This document shows positions 1 through 4,965 of a stretch of 5,465 nt of DNA, piece by piece (positions within the stretch are counted from its first letter, which is position 1; every line of letters starts with the position of its first letter). The translations under genes and the position numbers were made by a program. The notes below the pieces were generated by a model, which worked only from the letters and a program-made list of their open reading frames with translations, was not told where the DNA came from and searched no databases. This DNA comes from Rhodocyclaceae bacterium (GTDB taxonomy: Bacteria > Pseudomonadota > Gammaproteobacteria > Burkholderiales > Rhodocyclaceae), in assembly GCA_018262875.1 (NCBI GenBank), contig JADFDL010000131.1:1-5465 (forward strand), written 5' to 3'.

Positions 1-1305
1 GAACAGCGTGATCGACGGGAAGATCACGATCAGGGTGACGCGGATCAGGTCGCTGGCGACGAAAGGCCAGACGCCGCGGTAGGTGTCGCGGATTGAAATA
101 TCCGGCGCCATCGACTGGATGACGAAGAGGTTCATGCCCACCGGCGGCGTGATCAGACCGACCTCGACGACGATCAGCACAATGATGCCGAACCAGATCG
201 CCATGTCCTCGGGGGACAGGCCGAAATCCAGACCTGAGACCATCGGAAAAAAGATCGGGATGGTCAGCAGGATCATCGAAAGCGAATCCATCACGCAGCC
301 GAAAATCAGGTAGAAGACGATGATGGCCCACAGCACCGCATACGGGCTCAGGCCGAGGCCGCCGACCCATAACGCCAGCTCCTGCGGCAGTTGCGACAGG
401 GCGAGGAAGGTGTTGTAGGCGGAAGCGCCAAGCACAATCACGAACACCATCCCCGTTCCAGTAGCCGTGGCTTCGAGGGACTTCAGCAATCTCTCGCGGT
501 CAAGGCCGCCCTTCCACCAGGCCAGCAAGCCGGTGGTGACGGCGCCGACCGCGGCGCCCTCGGTGGGAGTGAAGATGCCCGAGTAGATGCCGCCGATGAC
601 GACAACGAAGATCGTCATCACCGGCCATACCGCCTGCATGGCGCGCAGGCGTTCCGGCCACGGCATCGGCTCGAGCTGGCGACCGCCATAAGTGGGGTTC
701 AGGCGAACCACGATGTTGATGACCAGCATGTAGCCGATGGCGGCGATGATGCCCGGCACGAAGGCGGCGGCGAACAGGTCGGCGATGTTCTGCTCGGCGA
801 GAATGGCATAGATCACCAGCACGATCGAGGGCGGGATGAGGATGCCGAGCGTGCCGCCGGCCGCCAGCGCACCGCTGGCCAGCCCGCCGTCGTAGCCGGC
901 CTTGCGCAGTTCCGGCAGCGACACCTGGCCCATCGTCGCCGCAGTGGCGAGCGAAGAGCCGCAGATCGCGCCGAAGCCGGCGCAGGCGCCGATCGCCGCC
1001 ATGGCAAGACCGCCCTTGCGGTGGCCGAGAAAAGCCTCGGCCGCCTTGAACAGTGCCTGCGACATGCCGCCGAGCGAGGCGAACTGGCCCATCAGCAGGA
1101 ACAGTGGCACGATAGACAGCGAGTGATTGGAGAAGGTGCCATAGGCCAGCGTCTTCATCTGGTTGAGCAGCGGCGCCGCGCTGCCATACACCAGCCAGGA
1201 ACCGAGCAGGCCGAGGGCCAGCATCGACAGGCCGATCGGCACGCGCAGGAAAATCAGCAGCAGCAGGACGGGGAAGGACCAGGCGGCCAGCGTGAGCGAC
1301 TCCAT
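1..1305 (-). CDS. dctM: TRAP transporter large permease subunit, DctM family (3' end cut by window edge)
   Basis: Large membrane subunit of a tripartite ATP-independent periplasmic (TRAP) transporter; in this family it forms the translocation path and couples ion (usually Na+) entry to solute uptake across the inner membrane. My reading of the minus strand from 1305 gives 435 uninterrupted residues to the window edge. DctM proteins are usually about 425-440 residues, so only the last few are probably missing. Family motifs are visible: GSSLATAATMG at about 116-126, GGTLGILIPPSI at 149-160, SGIFTPTEGAAVGA at about 242-255, D340 in a GCVMDSLSMILLTIP block at 336-350, and VGLITPPVGMNLFV at 382-395. 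Hydrophobic segments alternate with short loops throughout, as expected for about 11-13 membrane spans. The ATG shares its A with the TGA of dctQ, and a GGGAGG ribosome site lies six bases upstream inside the end of dctQ, so translation is probably coupled. Family assignment is firm; the transported solute is unknown. Confidence 0.96.
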   Translation of the reverse strand, partial: MESLTLAAWSFPVLLLLIFLRVPIGLSMLALGLLGSWLVYGSAAPLLNQMKTLAYGTFSNHSLSIVPLFLLMGQFASLGGMSQALFKAAEAFLGHRKGGLAMAAIGACAGFGAICGSSLATAATMGQVSLPELRKAGYDGGLASGALAAGGTLGILIPPSIVLVIYAILAEQNIADLFAAAFVPGIIAAIGYMLVINIVVRLNPTYGGRQLEPMPWPERLRAMQAVWPVMTIFVVVIGGIYSGIFTPTEGAAVGAVTTGLLAWWKGGLDRERLLKSLEATATGTGMVFVIVLGASAYNTFLALSQLPQELALWVGGLGLSPYAVLWAIIVFYLIFGCVMDSLSMILLTIPIFFPMVSGLDFGLSPEDMAIWFGIIVLIVVEVGLITPPVGMNLFVIQSMAPDISIRDTYRGVWPFVASDLIRVTLIVIFPSITLF

Positions 1306-1823
1306 CAGTGGCCTCCCTCGGCGGTCGCGAAGCCCGGCCGGGGCGCCACCAGATGCAGGGTTTCGAGCAGGCGCCAGACATAGACCAGGCAGCCGAACAG
1401 CGCCGGCAGCATGGAAGCGGCATAGCCCCACCAGACCGGCATCTGCAGTATGAAGCTGACCTCGCCGTTCTCGCGGTATTCGAGCATCGCCACACCCATG
1501 CGCCAGACGAGCAGCACCCAGACGGCCAGCGTCAGCAACTCGATGAATGCTTCCAGAAGATAACGCATCGACTTCGGGTAGGCATTCCACAACATGGCCA
1601 CGTCGGCATGGCCGCGCTTGAGGTGGCACCAAGGTAGAAAGCAGAACACGGCGAGTGCGGTGCCGGCCTCGACCAGTTCGAAATCGCCCGGCACAGGACC
1701 GAGGCCGGCGAACGACAGGGCACGGCCGGCGATGCTGAATACGCTCATGGCAGCCACCAGGGTCAGCACGAAGGCGCCGAACCAGGCCAGGAAGCGGCTT
1801 GTGTCGTAAATGATTTTGCTCAT
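1305..1823 (-). CDS. dctQ: TRAP transporter small permease subunit, DctQ family
   Basis: Small membrane subunit of the TRAP transporter, which pairs with the DctM subunit in the inner membrane. The protein has 172 residues, normal for DctQ, with four hydrophobic segments at roughly 11-33, 49-67, 87-108 and 130-150. The family pattern is present: a GDFELVE stretch (46-52) opening the second span, charged HLKRGHADV (67-75) after it, and MPVWWGY (128-134) opening the fourth span. I chose the ATG at 1823 (MSKIIYDTSRF), which gives a typical N-terminus; an in-frame ATG at 1856 would add 11 basic residues encoded by a hairpin region and has no ribosome site. Even the chosen start has no well-placed Shine-Dalgarno: the nearest purine run (GGAAGA) sits in the loop side of a hairpin ending seven bases before the ATG. 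The gene lies 70 bp after dctP and overlaps dctM by one base, so it is part of the dctPQM operon. Confidence 0.93.
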   Translation of the reverse strand: MSKIIYDTSRFLAWFGAFVLTLVAAMSVFSIAGRALSFAGLGPVPGDFELVEAGTALAVFCFLPWCHLKRGHADVAMLWNAYPKSMRYLLEAFIELLTLAVWVLLVWRMGVAMLEYRENGEVSFILQMPVWWGYAASMLPALFGCLVYVWRLLETLHLVAPRPGFATAEGGH

Positions 1824-1830
1824 AATGTGT

Positions 1831-1848
1831 GCGCCGGTCTTCCGGCGC
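1831..1848 (-). promoter_or_regulatory. Perfect hairpin just upstream of dctQ start
   Basis: A 7-bp perfect stem (GCGCCGG / CCGGCGC) with a 4-base loop, AAGA on the transcribed strand, ends seven bases before the dctQ ATG. There is no U-tract, so it is unlikely to be an intrinsic terminator by itself. In binding-protein operons, hairpins after the binding-protein gene commonly stabilise the upstream mRNA and lower expression of the membrane subunits; that role is inferred here. Because the only Shine-Dalgarno-like bases of dctQ (GGAAGA) lie in it, the fold could also limit dctQ translation. Confidence 0.55.
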
Positions 1849-1868
1849 GGCGACATGCATGCCGCCGC

Positions 1869-1885
1869 GCCGGCAAGAAGCCGGC
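1869..1885 (-). promoter_or_regulatory. Hairpin directly downstream of dctP stop codon
   Basis: Two GCCGGC copies, each self-complementary, flank a 5-base spacer, giving a 6-bp stem that begins eight bases after the dctP stop. It has no U-tract. With the second hairpin at 1831-1848 it fills most of the 70-bp dctP-dctQ gap, the usual place for a 3' stabilising structure that keeps binding-protein mRNA in excess over permease mRNA. The function is inferred from position. Confidence 0.45.
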
Positions 1886-1893
1886 TATGGGTC

Positions 1894-2922
1894 TCACTTC
1901 TTCGAATATTTTTCGATCAGCGCCTCGGCTTCGGCAGCCAGTTTCGGGCCGTCGATGCCCTTGCTGCCCACCTCCTTGTACCAGACGCCGCGCACGCCGG
2001 AGGCGGTACGCCGCCAGGTCTGGGTTTCCACGGCATCGAGCATGATGACCTTGTTGCCGGCCTTCTGCGCCAGCGACAGGCCGACCTTGTCGCCTTCGTC
2101 CATGGCGCGCCCGAACAGCGCCGCAGTCTCGGCTCCGCTGTTGGCGTCGATGACCTTCTTCAGGTCCGCCGGCAGCTTGTCATAGGCAGCCTTGTTCATC
2201 GCCACCACGAAGGTCTGGGTATAGAGACCCTGCGCACCGGCAAAGCCGGTATGGTTCTTGACGATCTGCTGCACTTTCAGCGCCGGTACGACTTCCCACG
2301 GGATGGTCGTGGCGCTGATGACGCCTTTGGACAGCGACTCGCCGACGGCCGGCACCGGCAAGCCGACCGGCACGGCGCCCAAATGCTCGAGCATGATGTT
2401 GGTGATGCGCGAGCCGCCGCGCACCTTCACGCCCTTCAGGTCCTCGAGTCGGGTGACCGGATCCTTGCTGTGAATCAGGCCGGGGCCATGCACATGAACG
2501 GCAATGACCTTGACGTCCTTGAACTCGTCCATGGCGTACTTTTCGACGTACTCCTGGAAGGCGCGCGAGGCCGGCTCGGCCAGGCCGCTGCTGAACGGCA
2601 GTTCGAACACCTCAGACTTGGGGAAGCGGCCCGGCGTGTAGCCGAGCACGGTCCATACGATGTCGGCGACGCCGTCCTTGGCCTGGTCGAACAGTTCCGG
2701 CGGCTTGCCGCCGAGCTGCATGCTCGGGAAGTTCTGCACCTTGATGCGCCCGCCGCTCTCCTTCTCGACCTTCTGCGCCCAGGGCACGATGGCCTTCGAG
2801 GGAATCGTTGCCTGCGGCGGCAGGAACTGGTGAAAGCGCAGGGTGACATCGGCGGCATGCGCCAATTGGGCGGCACCGGCAAAGGCGGCGGCCGCAAGAA
2901 CGATTTTCAGGCTGGTCTTCAT
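1894..2922 (-). CDS. dctP: TRAP transporter periplasmic solute-binding protein, DctP family
   Basis: Periplasmic receptor that captures the solute and delivers it to the DctQM membrane complex. The 342-residue length is typical. A signal peptide is clear: K2 and K6, a hydrophobic core at 7-19, and an AHA motif at 21-23 giving cleavage before A24. The mature start (DVTLRFHQFLPP) is family-typical. LEDLKGVKVRGGSR (159-172) carries R168, at the position of the arginine that binds the substrate carboxylate in characterised TRAP binding proteins; LGAVPVGLP follows at 181-189. W210, in a TTIPWEVVPALKV block, is typical of the second half of the fold. The start is secure: GGAGGAG lies nine bases upstream of the ATG, separated by a CA-repeat spacer. 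The gene leads the dctPQM operon after a 199-bp gap, so it may have its own promoter. A carboxylate ligand is expected from R168; an aromatic acid is inferred only from the nearby CoA ligase. Confidence 0.96.
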   Translation of the reverse strand: MKTSLKIVLAAAAFAGAAQLAHAADVTLRFHQFLPPQATIPSKAIVPWAQKVEKESGGRIKVQNFPSMQLGGKPPELFDQAKDGVADIVWTVLGYTPGRFPKSEVFELPFSSGLAEPASRAFQEYVEKYAMDEFKDVKVIAVHVHGPGLIHSKDPVTRLEDLKGVKVRGGSRITNIMLEHLGAVPVGLPVPAVGESLSKGVISATTIPWEVVPALKVQQIVKNHTGFAGAQGLYTQTFVVAMNKAAYDKLPADLKKVIDANSGAETAALFGRAMDEGDKVGLSLAQKAGNKVIMLDAVETQTWRRTASGVRGVWYKEVGSKGIDGPKLAAEAEALIEKYSKK

Positions 2923-2931
2923 TGTGTGTGT

Positions 2932-2938
2932 CTCCTCC
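2932..2938 (-). promoter_or_regulatory. Shine-Dalgarno of dctP
   Basis: GGAGGAG, nine bases before the dctP ATG and separated from it by a short alternating AC run. It is a strong site that fixes the start at 2922 and fits the high expression expected of a binding protein. Confidence 0.85.
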
Positions 2939-2962
2939 GGTTATGTTTATCGCGGCATTCCC

Positions 2963-2988
2963 GGATCGCGGCGAATGATTCGCGATCC
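2963..2988. repeat. Inverted repeat in the dctP leader or promoter region
   Basis: Perfect 8-bp arms GGATCGCG and CGCGATCC are separated by 10 bp. A second, nested symmetry (GCGAAT-G-ATTCGC, 2971-2983) shares the right arm, so two alternative folds or two overlapping protein sites are possible. No T-run follows on either strand, which argues against an intrinsic terminator. It lies 41-66 bp upstream of the dctP ATG, suitable for an operator or a leader hairpin. Confidence 0.5.
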
Positions 2989-3010
2989 TGCAACTCGATG
3001 CCGTTCATCG

Positions 3011-3030
3011 AAACGACTACAAACGACTAC
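3011..3030. repeat. Exact tandem duplication of a 10-mer
   Basis: AAACGACTAC occurs twice back to back with no mismatch. The 10-bp period is about one helical turn, so both copies would face the same side of the DNA. Position, 89-108 bp upstream of the dctP ATG, suits paired sites for a regulator, but a chance slippage duplication is equally possible. Confidence 0.55.
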
Positions 3031-3121
3031 TCTGGATACATCAGTCATACAGTTCTTGCATCGGAAAGCTACGCGAATTCTGTTTGGCTTGCAACAATCC
3101 GGAACGATTCCGCAGCACCGC

Positions 3122-3304
3122 TCAGAATATCCGCCGGCAGTTATTGCTGACGATGCCGAAATCGCAGGCGGTGCCTTCCGCCGCGATCACCCCGCTCATC
3201 GGTGCAATCTGCGCCACCAGCAAATCAGCACGGGCCGGCAGAGACGCTGCCGCCAGCACCAGGGCGCCACAGAGCGTCCATTCGATGCGAAGCTTGCTTT
3301 TCAT
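3122..3304 (-). pseudogene. Truncated N-terminus of a branched-chain-amino-acid-type ABC substrate-binding protein (probable remnant)
   Basis: A 60-codon ORF with a very strong ribosome site (AAAAGGAGGAGG, four or five bases before the ATG). The product has a clear signal peptide: K2, K4 and R6, a hydrophobic stretch at about 11-22, and an ARA site at 24-26. The mature start DLLVAQIAPMSGVIAAEGTA (27-46) matches how periplasmic ABC binding proteins of the Leu/Ile/Val type begin (a V-G/A-Q-x-A-P-x-S-G-x-x-A pattern). Those proteins run to about 370-400 residues; here the match is lost after residue 46 and the frame stops at 60. I see no continuation of the domain in other frames down to dctP, so the rest seems deleted rather than frameshifted. 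It follows the ligase by 62 bp in the same direction and was probably in its operon. Alternatively it is a real small secreted protein of 34 mature residues with two cysteines (47 and 56). Family recall is from memory. Confidence 0.55.
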
Positions 3305-3305
3305 G

Positions 3306-3317
3306 CCTCCTCCTTTT
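3306..3317 (-). promoter_or_regulatory. Strong Shine-Dalgarno of the binding-protein remnant
   Basis: AAAAGGAGGAGG ends one base before the ATG at 3304, so its core GGAGG is four bases (distal copy) upstream. It nearly duplicates the site in the ligase leader (TTAAAGGAGGAGG at 4867-4855). Such a well-formed site shows this was once a highly translated gene, or still is. Confidence 0.7.
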
Positions 3318-3366
3318 AACCGGCTTTGCCGTTGTTATTGATCTGCACGCTGTCGTAGGCGGTCAT

Positions 3367-4806
3367 TCATTCGAGCATCCTGCCGAGAACGCCGCGGCGC
3401 AGCTTTCCCGTCTCCGTCCGCGGCATGTCGTCTACCAAATGAATGGCCTGCGGCCTCTGATAGGACGGCAGGCCGGCGACAGCCTCTTCCACAGCCTTGC
3501 GTGCGGCTGCCGCGTCCGCGCTGCCCGGCACGACGAACAAATGCAGGGCAATCGTGTCCTCGCTGCCGGCGCCGCGCGGCACGATGCAGGATTCGCGCAC
3601 CTTGCCCTGCAGGCGTTGCGCCAGCACCTGCTCCAGTGCGACGGTGTCCACCCAGCGGCCGAACACCTTGAGCAGTTGGTCCGAGCGTCCGGCGAAGGCC
3701 CAGCCCGCGGCCGCATCCGCGCCGGCAGGGCGAAACAAGTCGCCGGGGGAAAAGGCATTCCCGCCGAAGCAGGCGCTGTCGTGCGTCACGACCCGCGAAT
3801 AGCCCAGCGCCACGCCGGGATGGGAGAACCACAGCCGTACCGCGCCGTCGCGCCCGCCCTCCTCGGCATCGACGCGCACCTGCGTCAGCGGCGTCGCCCG
3901 GATGCCGGGCATGTCCGCGGTGCGATACAGCATCAGGGCCAGTGTTTCCGTCGTGCCGTAGCCGTTCACCAGCGACAGGCCGGTCAGGCGCAGCCAGGCT
4001 TCGGCGACATCCGGCGGGCAGGCCTCGCCGGCCGAAACGGCGCGACGCAGCGAGGCGAAGGACACGCCGGCTTCCGTCAGACGACGGTAGAGCGTGGGCA
4101 CGCTGAAGAACAGGGTCGGACAGTACCGTGCGACGTTCCGTGCGACCCGCTCGGGATTGGGCCACTCCGCATCCAGCACCACGCTGGCGCCCAGGCGCAA
4201 GCCGGCGAACAGGGCATTGGCGAGCGGATAGGCAAAAAACAGCTTCGAGGTCGAATAAAAGACGTCCGCCGGCGTCGCGCCGAGTACGTCGCGGGCAAAG
4301 ACATGCGCATGGGCCACGCTGCGGTGGGCGTGTACGATGCCCTTCGGCTTGCCCGTCGTGCCGGAGGAATACAGCCAGAAGGCCGGTGCATCCTCGTCTG
4401 CCTGGTGAATCGCTGCCGAGGCAGGCGCCGCATCCAGCAGCGACCGCCATGTCCCCAGGCCAAGGGCGCGCGGGTCGCCGACGGCAGCGGCCGCATCGTC
4501 TTCCAGCAGCAGGGCGACTGCGCCGGAATCGGCGATCAGGTCGCGGACCAGTGCCGGATCGGTGCGCGGGCTGATGGCGATGGGGATGCCGCCCATCCAG
4601 ATGAGGCCGAGAAACGCGGCGACCCAGTCGGCGCCATCCGGCAGGCCGACCACGCAGCGCTCGCCCGGCTGCAGGCCGCGCGCGACCCAGGCTGCAGCCG
4701 CCTGCTCGACCCGGCCGCGCAGCTCACCGTAGGTCAGCCGGCGCCCATCCTCGATGAGCGCAACCGAGCCGGATTCGCCGCCCAGCAGAAGTTCTGCGGC
4801 ATTCAT
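3367..4806 (-). CDS. Benzoate-CoA ligase-type AMP-forming acyl-CoA ligase
   Basis: Member of the ANL adenylating-enzyme family; expected reaction is acid + ATP + CoA to acyl-CoA + AMP + PPi in the cytoplasm. Motifs in order: phosphate-binding loop YSSGTTGKPKG (146-156); the stretch VLGATPADVFYSTSKLFFAYPLANAL (174-199), which marks the benzoate-CoA ligase clade; adenylate-binding NGYGTTET (281-288); GDLFR (355-359); hinge block GRSDQLLKVFGRWVD (373-387); and catalytic K468 in PRTETGK. At 479 residues it is shorter than typical benzoate-CoA ligases (about 520). The missing part is mainly at the N-terminus: NAAELLL at residues 2-8 aligns where family members already have 10-20 residues. ATG 4806 is the first usable in-frame start but has a poor ribosome site; a strong site upstream serves a 16-codon ORF overlapping this ATG. 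The divergent lysR and downstream TRAP genes suggest activation of an imported aromatic or related carboxylate. Exact substrate is unknown. Confidence 0.9.
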   Translation of the reverse strand: MNAAELLLGGESGSVALIEDGRRLTYGELRGRVEQAAAAWVARGLQPGERCVVGLPDGADWVAAFLGLIWMGGIPIAISPRTDPALVRDLIADSGAVALLLEDDAAAAVGDPRALGLGTWRSLLDAAPASAAIHQADEDAPAFWLYSSGTTGKPKGIVHAHRSVAHAHVFARDVLGATPADVFYSTSKLFFAYPLANALFAGLRLGASVVLDAEWPNPERVARNVARYCPTLFFSVPTLYRRLTEAGVSFASLRRAVSAGEACPPDVAEAWLRLTGLSLVNGYGTTETLALMLYRTADMPGIRATPLTQVRVDAEEGGRDGAVRLWFSHPGVALGYSRVVTHDSACFGGNAFSPGDLFRPAGADAAAGWAFAGRSDQLLKVFGRWVDTVALEQVLAQRLQGKVRESCIVPRGAGSEDTIALHLFVVPGSADAAAARKAVEEAVAGLPSYQRPQAIHLVDDMPRTETGKLRRGVLGRMLE

Positions 4807-4853
4807 GTGCGGCCCCGCCCGGCATGGCAGTGCCTTGCCCAGTTTTGACCCAT
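4803..4853 (-). CDS. Possible 16-residue leader ORF overlapping the ligase start
   Basis: The ATG at 4853 has the best ribosome site of the ligase leader (GGAGG core five bases upstream). It opens a 16-residue reading frame (MGQNWARHCHAGRGRT) whose TGA overlaps the ligase ATG in an ATGA arrangement, the classic geometry for translational coupling. The peptide matches no family I know. Three readings are possible: a coupling leader, a regulatory upstream ORF, or the true ligase N-terminus put out of frame by one base. In the last case the ligase frame above 4806 would add GSKLGKALPCRAGPH and bring it closer to family length. Real translation is unproven. Confidence 0.35.
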   Translation of the reverse strand: MGQNWARHCHAGRGRT

Positions 4854-4854
4854 A

Positions 4855-4865
4855 CCCTCCTCCTT
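4855..4865 (-). promoter_or_regulatory. Strong Shine-Dalgarno in the ligase leader
   Basis: AAGGAGGAGGG, one base before the ATG at 4853 and about 50 bases before the ligase ATG at 4806. It is too far away to serve 4806 directly, which is why the start of the ligase deserves checking. No other good site precedes 4806; only a weak GGGCGGGG stretch is there. Confidence 0.65.
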
Positions 4866-4890
4866 TAATACTGCTTGCTTTTATGGGGGC

Positions 4891-4920
4891 ATTAAACGCG
4901 CTGGGCCACGGGCTGCGCAA
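4891..4920 (-). promoter_or_regulatory. Candidate sigma-70 promoter of the ligase operon
   Basis: On the minus strand TTGCGC (4920-4915) and TTTAAT (4896-4891) are separated by 18 bp, an imperfect but plausible -35/-10 pair. The expected transcription start is about 4884, giving a leader of about 31 bases to the upstream ATG and 78 to the ligase ATG. A weak -35 is normal for promoters that need a LysR-type activator. Chosen by eye. Confidence 0.4.
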
Positions 4921-4930
4921 GCCTGCTTGC
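4917..4930. repeat. Palindrome GCAAGC-CT-GCTTGC overlapping the ligase -35
   Basis: Perfect 6-bp arms with a 2-bp centre. It is centred about 40 bp upstream of the predicted ligase transcription start, the region where the activation-binding site of LysR-type regulators normally lies. The half CTGCTTGC recurs exactly at 4871-4878. It could be a second regulator contact or coincidence. Confidence 0.35.
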
Positions 4931-4957
4931 CTGATAGGCATTATTTGTTTATATAAT
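4927..4957 (+). promoter_or_regulatory. Promoter of lysR with consensus TATAAT
   Basis: A perfect TATAAT (4952-4957) lies in an AT-rich island in otherwise GC-rich DNA. The best -35 is TTGCCT (4927-4932) with a long 19-bp spacer. The start of transcription should fall near 4964, only about two bases before the ATG at 4966, so the transcript would be leaderless or nearly so. The -10 sits inside the inverted repeat at 4938-4962, so the regulator would repress its own gene, as LysR-type proteins commonly do. Confidence 0.5.
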
Positions 4958-4962
4958 AATGC
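4938..4962. promoter_or_regulatory. Probable LysR-type operator: 8+9+8 perfect inverted repeat
   Basis: Arms GCATTATT and AATAATGC are exact reverse complements around a 9-bp AT-rich centre, with a symmetric T-N11-A core (T4944, A4956), the LysR-type box. It lies between divergent lysR and ligase genes, covers the lysR -10, and is centred at 4950, about 66 bp upstream of the predicted ligase transcription start. That matches the usual -65 recognition site. Symmetry is seen directly; binding is inferred. Confidence 0.6.
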
Positions 4963-4965
4963 TAG

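Larger units (their letters stand above)
2923..3121. other. 199-bp intergenic region upstream of dctPQM
   Basis: I recognise no gene here. It separates the binding-protein remnant from dctP and should contain any separate promoter for the TRAP operon. Visible elements, from distal to proximal on the minus strand, are a short inverted repeat CGGAA-TCG-TTCCG (3112-3100), an exact tandem 10-mer (3011-3030), a strong inverted repeat (2963-2988) and the dctP ribosome site (2938-2932). A weak promoter-like pair (TTGCAA, 17 bp, TAGCTT) can be drawn on the minus strand around 3066-3094, but it is too poor to call. One minus-strand frame is open across most of the gap and encodes nothing recognisable. 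Confidence 0.6.

Noticed and set aside
391..1383. 330-codon plus-strand ORF and a 331-codon minus-strand ORF (500-1495) across dctM
   Set aside because: Both are out-of-frame shadows. The minus frame starting at 1305 gives a full DctM protein with its family motifs.
1824..1856. dctQ starting at the ATG at 1856
   Set aside because: It adds a basic 11-residue stretch translated from hairpin sequence, with no ribosome site. The ATG at 1823 gives a standard DctQ N-terminus.
3100..3112. Possible terminator after the binding-protein remnant
   Set aside because: The stem CGGAA-TCG-TTCCG is only five base pairs and is followed by ATTGTTGC rather than a U-tract, so I do not call it.
1810..3150. 446-codon plus-strand ORF opposite dctP
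   Set aside because: Antisense shadow of a clear TRAP binding protein; low-complexity composition and no ribosome site.
2950..3180. Open minus-strand frame across the remnant-dctP gap
   Set aside because: It gives no recognisable domain and does not continue the binding-protein match; it is probably a chance open frame.
3202..4848. 548-codon plus-strand ORF opposite the ligase
   Set aside because: It is a mirror of the GC-rich coding strand. The product is rich in R, G, H and Q with no domain, and the minus strand carries all the ANL motifs in order.
4929..4939. Small palindrome GCCT-GAT-AGGC beside the operator
   Set aside because: Four-base arms are expected by chance in a stretch this long.
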